Shown here one piece after another: positions 43,118 to 50,315 of a DNA stretch of 64,000 nt; within the stretch, counting starts at the first letter, position 1; each line of letters begins with the position of its first letter. Origin of the DNA: Dehalococcoides mccartyi (GTDB lineage: Bacteria; Chloroflexota; Dehalococcoidia; UBA2979); NCBI GenBank assembly GCA_945865925.1, contig CAMBFG010000001.1, positions 330,854 through 394,853 of the forward strand, in the 5' to 3' direction. The notes under the pieces are model-generated. The model searched no databases and was not told where the DNA came from. It was given only the letters and a program-made list of their open reading frames with translations. The position numbers were made by a program, and so were the translations under genes.

Positions 43118-44821
43118 CTACTTGGCGGCGAGGGCGCCCATGCGCTCGCGGATCGCGGACTTCAGATCCGCCTCCTTGAAGGGGAGGCCGGTGTACTGCG
43201 TGATCGCCTGTGCGTTCACACCCATCGAGCGGAGCCGCGAAGCGAACTGCCCGAGGTAGTTCAACTCCGGCACCAGCACGAGCCGCTTGGCCTGCAGCGC
43301 CTCGAGGAGTGCGGGCGGCAGCGGGTTGAGGAACATCGTGTAGTACCAGCCGATGTCCACGCCCTCCGCGATGAGTTCGTTCCAGGCAGCCAGTGCTGCA
43401 CCCTTCGAGCCACCCCACGGGAGCAGGGCGATCGAGGCGCTGGTGCGCTCCGCCTCGAAGGTGCCATCTTCGAGCACTTTCAACTTGGCGAAGCGACGGT
43501 CGGTCATCGTGACGTGGACGTCCGGGAGGTGGGTGGTGTCACCCTCCTCGTCGTGCTCGGAGCCGTTGGCGACGTACGCGCCTGGACCACCCGGGACCGG
43601 GAAGGGAGTGACGCCCTCGCCGGCGTAGCGGCGGTTGCCCATCTTGCCGTCCGAGACCAGGCGGTGCTCAATCAGCACCTTCGAGGCATCCGGGATCGCG
43701 ATGTCCTGCGCGCGCTCGGCGATCGACGCCTCCGACAGCAGGATGACCGGGCCCTGGTAGCGCTCGGCCCAGTTCACGGCGTGCCCGGCGGCCCAGAAGG
43801 CCTCCTCCGGGTTACCGGGAGCGATGACCGGGACGCTCATGTCACCGTGGCCGGGGTTGATGGCCGCGAAGAGGTCGGACTGCTCGGTCTTCGTCGGCAG
43901 GCCGGTGGCAGGGCCACCTCGCTGCACGTCGCAGACGACCAGCGGGATCTCCGCCATCCAGGCGAGGCCCAGGCCTTCGCCCATCAGGCTGAGGCCGGGG
44001 CCAGCCGTCGAGGTCATCACCTTGCGGCCTGCAAAGCCCGCGCCCACGAGCGACGCGATCGATTCGATCTCGGACGAGGCCTGGCCGACGAACTTGTCCA
44101 GGCCGACCAGGTTCTGCTCCATGTACGTGAGCATCGTGGTGGCAGGAGAGATCGGGTAGCCGATGAATGTGTCGAGGCCGGCCGCGATCGCGCCGAGGCA
44201 TGCCGCCTCGAACCCACGGATCATGACACGCGGCTCGGAGTGCGTCGGCGGCGCGTCGAGCGGGGTGACGGTGAGGCCGGACTTGCGTCCTTCTTCCGCA
44301 CCCATCCGCAGCGCCGCGATGTTGCCGTCGATGATCTGCTTGTCGCTTGCGCGGCCTCGTGTCCAGCGCTTCACGATGAACGCCTCGATGGCCTCGATGT
44401 CGATGCTGGCCATCTGCGCGACGGCGCCGATGAGGATGATGGTGGACGCGAGGGGGTTACCGGCTTCGCGCGCCATCTTGTCGGCGGCGATGCCGTACGC
44501 GCGGGTGTTGCCCGCTACCTCGAACTCTTCCGAGTTGTAGACGACGATGCCGCCCTCACGCAGGTCCGGCAGGTTGGTGTCGTAGGCGTACTGGTTCTGC
44601 GCGACGAGCACATCGAGCCAGTCACCTGGCGTGAGGATGGGCTCGCTCGATACGCGCGCCTGGCCCCACGCGGGGCCGCCCTTGATCTGCGAAGGGAACG
44701 TCGAGAACGTCAGGACGTGATACCCGCCCGTGGCCGCCGCGGACGCCATCAGGTCCGCACCACCGACAACGCCCTGCCCGCCTTCACCCGCGAAGCGGAC
44801 GACGAGGTTCTTGCTGCTCAT
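43118..44821 (-). CDS. korA: 2-oxoacid:ferredoxin oxidoreductase, fused gamma-alpha subunit
   Basis: 567 residues: an N-terminal gamma domain ('VRFAGEGGQGVVGGADLMA', 1-190) joined to the alpha domain ('FIGYPISPATTMLTYMEQ', 'GFAGRKVMTSTAGPGLSLM', 'VVCDVQRGGPATGLPTKTEQ'). This fused arrangement is common in Chloroflexota, Actinobacteria and archaea. The start is taken at MSSKNLVV with GGGAAG upstream; an earlier frame adds 14 unrelated residues. Expression is from a promoter about 127 nt upstream with two hairpins in the leader. Confidence 0.93.
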   Translation of the reverse strand: MSSKNLVVRFAGEGGQGVVGGADLMASAAATGGYHVLTFSTFPSQIKGGPAWGQARVSSEPILTPGDWLDVLVAQNQYAYDTNLPDLREGGIVVYNSEEFEVAGNTRAYGIAADKMAREAGNPLASTIILIGAVAQMASIDIEAIEAFIVKRWTRGRASDKQIIDGNIAALRMGAEEGRKSGLTVTPLDAPPTHSEPRVMIRGFEAACLGAIAAGLDTFIGYPISPATTMLTYMEQNLVGLDKFVGQASSEIESIASLVGAGFAGRKVMTSTAGPGLSLMGEGLGLAWMAEIPLVVCDVQRGGPATGLPTKTEQSDLFAAINPGHGDMSVPVIAPGNPEEAFWAAGHAVNWAERYQGPVILLSEASIAERAQDIAIPDASKVLIEHRLVSDGKMGNRRYAGEGVTPFPVPGGPGAYVANGSEHDEEGDTTHLPDVHVTMTDRRFAKLKVLEDGTFEAERTSASIALLPWGGSKGAALAAWNELIAEGVDIGWYYTMFLNPLPPALLEALQAKRLVLVPELNYLGQFASRLRSMGVNAQAITQYTGLPFKEADLKSAIRERMGALAAK

Positions 44822-44954
44822 GTTTGGTGTCCGACTTCCCTGCACTGCGTCGCGCCCGACCAACCCCCGGTCGATGCGCGTACGTCAGGCCCGCGTGCGC
44901 GGGGGCTCCATCTGATACGGCTGCGCGACTGCGTCGCGCTTGGGTATCGCGTTC

Positions 44955-44984
44955 ATTATTGGCCGCACCCGCACCTAGACTCAA
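44955..44984 (-). promoter_or_regulatory. Promoter of korAB
   Basis: On the minus strand TTGAGT, 18-bp spacer, AATAAT, giving a leader of about 127 nt. The leader contains a perfect 7-bp hairpin (44923-44939, GCGCGAC/GTCGCGC) and a GC-rich hairpin around 44889-44905. The rest of the 44822-45194 gap holds no gene I can support. Confidence 0.5.
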
Positions 44985-45130
44985 CGGCGCGGGGAGGCGG
45001 CCATCGAGCGAGGGGCGAATCAGGTCTTCCGGGGGGTCATGGTATCAGCGACCGGCATACCGCGCACGGGATCAGCAATTGGGACTCCGCCGGTATCGCG
45101 ACCGCGCCGTGAGCCCGTCCGGCCGACTCC

Positions 45131-45136
45131 TACAAT
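45131..45136 (+). promoter_or_regulatory. -10 element of the Lrp-type ligand-domain gene
   Basis: TACAAT, about 58 nt before the GTG start; -35 not clear. Confidence 0.45.
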
Positions 45137-45194
45137 GGGGCGCTTCCCCCGATGGCTCGGTATGTGTTTCGCAGTTCGCTCCCCCGGAGGCCTC

Positions 45195-45428
45195 GTGATC
45201 AAGGCGTTTGTACTCGTTGTCACACAGCCCGAAGCCACGCGGAAGGTCGCCCAGCAGATCCGGGCGCTCCCTCACGTCCTGGAGGTCCACGAGGTCATGG
45301 GGCCCTACGACCTCGTCGCGATCATCGAGACGGAGACACTCCAGCAGGTGCCGGGCATCTTGGCGGACCGCATCCGCACGTTGGACGGCATCCAGTCGAC
45401 GACTTCGCTGGTGGCGTTCCCGCAGTAG
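45195..45428 (+). CDS. Stand-alone Lrp/AsnC ligand-binding (RAM) domain protein
   Basis: 77 residues equal to the regulatory half of Lrp/AsnC proteins with no DNA-binding domain: 'IKAFVLVVTQPEATRKVAQQ', 'VLEVHEVMGPYDLVAIIETE' and 'IRTLDGIQSTTSLVAF'. Such small proteins form dimers or decamers and bind amino acids. GTG start with GGAGG 4 nt upstream. A longer frame upstream has no family match. Confidence 0.82.
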   Translation: MIKAFVLVVTQPEATRKVAQQIRALPHVLEVHEVMGPYDLVAIIETETLQQVPGILADRIRTLDGIQSTTSLVAFPQ

Positions 45429-45452
45429 TTTCCGAGCAGGGAGTCGAGGGGG

Positions 45453-46742
45453 CTATCCGCCGCCAGTCGCTCCGGCTGGCTCGGCCGCCATCGTGGACAT
45501 CCCCCGGAGCGCCGGAGCGGACACCAGCACGATCAGCGCGAACGCTGTGACTGACAGCGCACCCAGCGCGACCGCGGCAGGCGTCCCGAGCCACTGAGCC
45601 ATGATGCCCGCCGGCAGGCCACCGAGTTGGGCCATGAAGTACGTCATCGACCAGACGCCCATCACGCGCCCGCGAAGTTCGTCCGGGACGCGCAACTGCA
45701 GCGTGGTCATGCCGAGGTTCAGGTACATCGAGGAGACGAAGCCGCCGGCGAACAGCAAGATGAGCGAGAGCGGGAAGTTCCGCGAGTACGCGAAGCCCGC
45801 GATGAACAGCCCGAACAGCGCAGCCGCCAGCGACATCGTCATCCCCGCGCGCCCCCCGGTACCGATGCGGATGATCGCGAAGGTCCCGAGGAACCCTCCG
45901 ATACCGGCCGCGGCCTCCATCCAGCCAAAGCCCGTCGGCCCGACTTTCAGGATGTCGTCCGCGAAGATCGGCAGCAGCGCCTGGTATGACCCACCGAAGA
46001 CCGATGTGAAGAACGACAGCCCGATCGTCGCGAGGAAGATCGGCTCCCGCGCGATGTGCCGGATACCTTCGAGCATCCCGCCGTCGGGCCCGGGCGGTCG
46101 AGGTGCAATTGGCTTCAGCGGGACGAGCTGCACGAGCACGGTGGAGATCGCGAACCCCGCTGCCGTCACGAAGAACGCCTGGCCGATGCCGATCACCGCG
46201 ATGAGGACGCCAGCGAGCGCCGGCCCCACCACTCGCATCGTGTTCCATACAGTCGAGACCATCGCGACCGCACTCGCCATCGTGCGCATGTCGATGAGCC
46301 TCGGCAGGATGGCGCTGTAGGCAGGGTTTGCGAGCGCGGCCAGCGCCCCCGTGAAGACGCCCCACGCGATCACCATCCAGATGTTCACGGCGCCGCTGAT
46401 AACCGCCAGTGCCAGGGCCAGACTGGAAATGGCTGTCAGGCTCTGCGACCAGAACAGGATCTTCCGGTGGTCGTACCGGTCAGCGAGGATCCCGGCCGGC
46501 ACACTCAGGACAATCGTGGGCAGCGCCGAGGCGACGGCGACGACGCCGATCCAGAACGGGCCCTTGTCGAGCCCATCATTCGAGGCGACAAGCCAACCGG
46601 TGCCAATGAAGCGGAACTGCAGCCCGAACACGCGCGAGAACATCGCGACCCAGTAGACACGGAACGGGCCGGACGACAGCGCGCCCCAGCGCGACCCCTT
46701 GGTCGCGGGCGGTCCACCTGGCTTCGCGCCTGCCCATGCCAT
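45453..46742 (-). CDS. Major facilitator superfamily transporter
   Basis: 429 residues, about 12 membrane helices. The MFS loop motif between helices 2 and 3 reads 'GILADRYDHRKILFWSQ'. Overall it resembles the EntS/DUF894-type exporters ('WVAMFSRVFGLQFRFIGTGW'). Substrate unknown. Ends 24 nt from the convergent Lrp-type gene; follows the hydrolase gene after 21 nt. Confidence 0.82.
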   Translation of the reverse strand: MAWAGAKPGGPPATKGSRWGALSSGPFRVYWVAMFSRVFGLQFRFIGTGWLVASNDGLDKGPFWIGVVAVASALPTIVLSVPAGILADRYDHRKILFWSQSLTAISSLALALAVISGAVNIWMVIAWGVFTGALAALANPAYSAILPRLIDMRTMASAVAMVSTVWNTMRVVGPALAGVLIAVIGIGQAFFVTAAGFAISTVLVQLVPLKPIAPRPPGPDGGMLEGIRHIAREPIFLATIGLSFFTSVFGGSYQALLPIFADDILKVGPTGFGWMEAAAGIGGFLGTFAIIRIGTGGRAGMTMSLAAALFGLFIAGFAYSRNFPLSLILLFAGGFVSSMYLNLGMTTLQLRVPDELRGRVMGVWSMTYFMAQLGGLPAGIMAQWLGTPAAVALGALSVTAFALIVLVSAPALRGMSTMAAEPAGATGGG

Positions 46743-46763
46743 CGATATGCCTCGTCTGTCCCG

Positions 46764-47603
46764 CTACGCCTGGGCGTGCGAGGCGAAGAACGCGTCGGCG
46801 ATCGTGATCCACTCGCGCTCCATGTCGTGGTACGTGGAGTGGCCCGCCTTTTCGAGGGTGACGGAGCGAGCGGTTGGGATCGCCATGTCCATGTCCTGCA
46901 GGGCCTGCGCAGACAGCACCTGCGAGCGACCGCCTCGGATGAAGAAGATCGGACGCGTGATCGTACGCGCGACATCCCAGAGGTCGGCGGGCGACCAGTG
47001 CATCTGCGCATTCGGGTCGAACTTCGGCGAGTAACCGCCGGACACTTCCTTCAGCGCTTCGCGCTCCATCAGGGAGTGCGCCCATTCCGGGGTGAGCGGT
47101 GCCGTCGGGCGGCGCGTCTCCGTCCACTCGGCGGGCGTTACGAAGACGCGCTGCTTCCCGCCCGGGAATGCCTGGTCCGAGCCGGCTGGCTGATAGTCGA
47201 GGGCGGGCGGGATGTCATTCGCGAGGGCGCAGATGATCCGCTCGGGGTGCTTCGCCGTGTACGCGATCGTGTGGTGGCCGCCCATCGACTGACCGACGAG
47301 CACGAACCGCTGGAACCCCATCTGGTCCACGAATGCTTCGAGGTCGGCGATGTAGTCCTCCGTGCGGTAGCGGTCGGCCGGCACGTGCTCGGAGTCGCCG
47401 TGGCCGCGCTGCTCCAGGAGGTAGACGTGGTAGTCAGCGGCGAAGTGCTCGGCGACACGGCGCCAAGAGCCCCAGACGCTGGTCAGCCCATGCAGAAAGA
47501 GCATGACCGGAGCGCCAACGCGAGGGGAGGGGTACTCGACATAATGGAGACGTAGCCCGTTGACGGTCGCCGTCTGGTGCGCCGGCTCAACAGCAGTGGT
47601 CAT
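46764..47603 (-). CDS. Alpha/beta-fold hydrolase
   Basis: 279 residues. Oxyanion motif 'LFLHGLTSVWGSWRRV', nucleophile elbow 'LVGQSMGGHHTIAYTAK' (Ser near 104) and the late 'KAGHSTYHDMER' histidine give a full catalytic triad. Substrate not readable. The internal ATG with GAGGGGA before it is chosen; it is divergent from the peroxiredoxin gene and probably in one transcript with the MFS gene. Confidence 0.85.
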   Translation of the reverse strand: MTTAVEPAHQTATVNGLRLHYVEYPSPRVGAPVMLFLHGLTSVWGSWRRVAEHFAADYHVYLLEQRGHGDSEHVPADRYRTEDYIADLEAFVDQMGFQRFVLVGQSMGGHHTIAYTAKHPERIICALANDIPPALDYQPAGSDQAFPGGKQRVFVTPAEWTETRRPTAPLTPEWAHSLMEREALKEVSGGYSPKFDPNAQMHWSPADLWDVARTITRPIFFIRGGRSQVLSAQALQDMDMAIPTARSVTLEKAGHSTYHDMEREWITIADAFFASHAQA

Positions 47604-47751
47604 CGCAGTCCCCTCTTCCCATGACACCTCGATCCCCGCGAGGCGCGGACACCATACCGCTCGACCTCGCGCGGCGTCGCCCGTCGGTGGCATGCTGCGC
47701 AGACACCGTGATGGCGTAACAAAGATGGCCGATGAGCAGGGGAGAGCCAAC

Positions 47752-48225
47752 GTGGGAGTGACACTTGAGGCAGGGGAGAAGGCGCCCGCGTTCGCGCTGA
47801 AGGACCAGGACGGGAAGACCCACCGCCTCGCGGACTACAAGGGCAAGACCGTCGTCCTGTACTTCTACACGAAGGACGAGACCCCCGGCTGCGTCAAGGA
47901 GGCCTGCTCCTTCCGCGACTACCACGACGAGATCCTCGCCACAGGCGCGGTCGTCCTCGGTGTTTCGACCGACGACGCGGCCTCCCACCAGAAGTTCGCC
48001 GAGCACTACAGCCTGCCGTTCCCACTTCTCGTCGACGCCGGCTCGAAGGTGTCGACCGCCTACGGCTCGTGGGGCGACAAGGTGCTGTACGGCAAGCACA
48101 GCATCGGGATGACGCGCTCGACCTTCGTCATCGGGCCGGACGGCCGCCTGACGAAGGTCTGGAAACGCGCCACCGCCGAGGGCCATGGGGAGCAGGTGCT
48201 GAAGGTGCTGCGAGGCGAGAAATAG
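47752..48225 (+). CDS. bcp: Thiol peroxidase, BCP/PrxQ type
   Basis: Reduces peroxides through a reactive cysteine. 'APAFALKDQDGKTHRLADYK' start, peroxidatic Cys in 'TPGCVKEACSFRD' with the resolving Cys five residues later as in E. coli BCP, and 'GMTRSTFVIGPDGRL'. A GTG with AGGGGAGAG 5 nt upstream is chosen (157 aa); an ATG 27 nt earlier is a possible alternative without a good ribosome site. Confidence 0.92.
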   Translation: MGVTLEAGEKAPAFALKDQDGKTHRLADYKGKTVVLYFYTKDETPGCVKEACSFRDYHDEILATGAVVLGVSTDDAASHQKFAEHYSLPFPLLVDAGSKVSTAYGSWGDKVLYGKHSIGMTRSTFVIGPDGRLTKVWKRATAEGHGEQVLKVLRGEK

Positions 48226-48342
48226 GGGGCACCTCGTCGCGTCGATCAGGTAGGACATCGGCCAGACTTGATGTCTTTACTCAGGACGTAACTCGCGATG
48301 TCTAGATTCATCGGGTGCGTCAGTTAGGCATCGAGAGGTGAC

Positions 48343-49218
48343 CTACGAGGAGAGCGGCACGAGCGATGTGCAGGCGCTCCCATTCGCCGCTTGGTAGCCT
48401 CGCAGGAATGCGTCCCGCCGCTGCTGCGACGAGCCGTGGGTCCAACTCTCGGGATCCACACGGCCCTGCGTCTTCTGCTGGATGCGGTCGTCACCAACGG
48501 CAGCGGCGGCGTTGAGGGCCTGGTCCAGTTCGCGCTCCGAGATCGAGAAGTTGCCGGCGCGGTTCGCGAGGGCGCTCCAGGCGCCGGCGTAGCAGTCCGC
48601 CTGCAACTCGACACCGATGGACAGCGCCTGAGCGTCTCCGCGGCCCTGGGCGGCCCGTACGCGCGCCTCCGTCCCAGTCAGCGTCTGGAGGTGGTGGCCG
48701 ACCTCGTGCGCCACGATGTAGGTCTGGGCGTAGCGGCCCTGCGCGCCGAATTGCTTCTGCAGCGCCGCCAGGAAGCCGAGGTCGATGTACACGCTGCGGT
48801 CAGCAGGGCAGTAGAAGGGCCCCACGTCCGAGGAGGCGTTCCCGCATGCGGTGCTGGTGCCTTGCTCGAAGAAGACGAGGCGCGGCGCCTCGTAGGTAGA
48901 GCCGGAGAACTGGGTCGCCCAGACCTCGTTGATTTCGTTGTAGGACTTGATGACGTAGCAGTCGTCGTCACGCTCGATCGCGCCCTCGGCGTTGCAGCGG
49001 GCGCTCAGTTGGGCGGTGGTCTCGCCCGTGCCCTGGCTCGAGGTGTTGTCGGAGAGCAGGGACGCCCCACCGCCACCACCCAGAACGTTGATCAGCAGCA
49101 CCACAATCACGCCGACGATCCCGAGCCCGCCGCCGCCGAGCGCGATGGGCGACCCAAACCCGCGCCCACGCCGGTCATCGACCCCGGAGACATCGACGTT
49201 CTGGTTGTCGAAAGGCAT
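48343..49218 (-). CDS. Neutral zinc metallopeptidase family protein (YpfJ-type)
   Basis: 291 residues: cytoplasmic N-terminus, one membrane helix ('IVGVIVVLLINVLGGGGG', about 34-51), then an extracytoplasmic domain with zinc motif 'VAHEVGHHLQ' and 'GVELQADCYAGAW' supplying the third ligand. 'WTHGSSQQRRDAFLRGY' near the end is a family signature. The physiological role of the family is unclear. The 117-nt gap after its stop shows a GATGTCT direct repeat (48273 and 48303 area) but no gene. Confidence 0.88.
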   Translation of the reverse strand: MPFDNQNVDVSGVDDRRGRGFGSPIALGGGGLGIVGVIVVLLINVLGGGGGASLLSDNTSSQGTGETTAQLSARCNAEGAIERDDDCYVIKSYNEINEVWATQFSGSTYEAPRLVFFEQGTSTACGNASSDVGPFYCPADRSVYIDLGFLAALQKQFGAQGRYAQTYIVAHEVGHHLQTLTGTEARVRAAQGRGDAQALSIGVELQADCYAGAWSALANRAGNFSISERELDQALNAAAAVGDDRIQQKTQGRVDPESWTHGSSQQRRDAFLRGYQAANGSACTSLVPLSS

Positions 49219-49250
49219 CGGGGCTCCTCAGCAGCAGCGCGGGCTATAGC

Positions 49251-49278
49251 GGAGGGCCTCCGTCGCCGGAGGCCCTCC
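49251..49278 (-). other. Strong inverted repeat between mutM and the metallopeptidase gene
   Basis: Perfect 12-bp stem GGAGGGCCTCCG/CGGAGGCCCTCC with a 4-nt loop. A T-run (TTT) follows only on the plus strand. It may end polA-mutM transcripts or insulate the metallopeptidase promoter; a TATAGC candidate -10 lies just beyond on the minus strand. The rest of 49219-49478 holds only a weak 41-codon minus-strand frame. Confidence 0.5.
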
Positions 49279-49478
49279 TTTGGTTGGCGTCGCCGCCTTC
49301 CAGTGAGATCAATCTACCGAGGGACCGCTGTCGAGCCCGTCACCAGACCGGCGGACGATGTTGCGGTTTTCTATCGGTGCCTTCCGACCCTTCCAGAACC
49401 CTTCCGCGGCCCCGGGGAGTAGATCGACGATCATTGTGTCGAACTTCGCACTATCTCTGTTATGTCTGATTAAGCACA

Positions 49479-50300
49479 CTACTTCCGCTGGCAACGGGGG
49501 CAGAAGTGGGTACCTCGGCCAGCGACTCGGGCTTTCAGGATGATCCCGCCGCAGCGCTCGCACGCCTGACCCTCGCGGCGGAATACGTGGACGCGCACGT
49601 GGTGGAGGCCAGCCGCGCCGAGGCCGTCGCGGTAGTCGCTGAAGGAGGAGCCGCGGTTCGCCAGCGACGCGCCCAGCGTCTCTAGCACGGCGGCGTGGAG
49701 CCGCCTGGCGCGCACCGGGCCGATCCGAGACGCCTCCGTGCGCGGATCGACCGAGGCGATCCAGCACGCTTCGTCGGCGTAGATGTTGCCGACGCCGGCG
49801 CAGACGGACTGGTCGAGCAAGACGGCCTTCACGCTGGTTGAGCGGCCTCGGAGGCGCGAGAGCAGCCATTCGGGCGTGAACGCCTCGGATAACGCGTCCG
49901 GGCCGCTGTGTGGCATCGCCTCGGCGGCATCCTCCACGAGGTGCCACGTGCCGAACTTCCGCAGGTCGTTGAAGCGCAGCGTGGAGCCGTCGTCGAGGTC
50001 GATGCGGGCGCGTTCGAAGCGGCCCAGTGGCGCCTCCGCCGGTACGTGGACGATCGAGCCGGTCATGCGGAGGTGGATGACCCACGTCCAGCCGTCGTCC
50101 AGGCGCAGCAGCAGATACTTGCCCTGGCGGTCGATGCCGACCACTCCCCTGCCCTGCAACCGTCGTTCGAACACCCTCGGCGGGTCGGTGATCGCGAGGC
50201 GTTCACCCCCCGCGTGGATGCGGACGCGCGTGACGCGACGGCCGACGAGGAGCGGCGTGAGGTCGCGGCGGATCGTCTCGACCTCGGGTAGTTCAGGCAC
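49479..50300 (-). CDS. mutM: Formamidopyrimidine-DNA glycosylase
   Basis: Base-excision repair enzyme removing 8-oxoguanine. Catalytic N-terminus PELPEVETIRRDL, the H2TH region 'QSVCAGVGNIYADEACW', and a C-terminal zinc finger (CERCGG ... HFCPRCQ) are intact. 273 aa. Lies 15 nt after polA, a repair pair in one transcript. Confidence 0.95.
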   Translation of the reverse strand: MPELPEVETIRRDLTPLLVGRRVTRVRIHAGGERLAITDPPRVFERRLQGRGVVGIDRQGKYLLLRLDDGWTWVIHLRMTGSIVHVPAEAPLGRFERARIDLDDGSTLRFNDLRKFGTWHLVEDAAEAMPHSGPDALSEAFTPEWLLSRLRGRSTSVKAVLLDQSVCAGVGNIYADEACWIASVDPRTEASRIGPVRARRLHAAVLETLGASLANRGSSFSDYRDGLGAAGLHHVRVHVFRREGQACERCGGIILKARVAGRGTHFCPRCQRK

Positions 50301-50315
50301 GACCCACCCGCCTGC

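Noticed and set aside
48226-48342. Plus-strand promoter in the AT-richer gap after bcp (GATGTCT direct repeat, TAGATT)
   Set aside because: It would only give transcript antisense to the metallopeptidase gene, and no -35/-10 pair has acceptable spacing.
49309-49434. 41-codon minus-strand frame after mutM (starts MIVDLLPGAAEG)
   Set aside because: No good ribosome site or promoter and no recognisable feature; it could be a real small gene but is not supportable from sequence alone.
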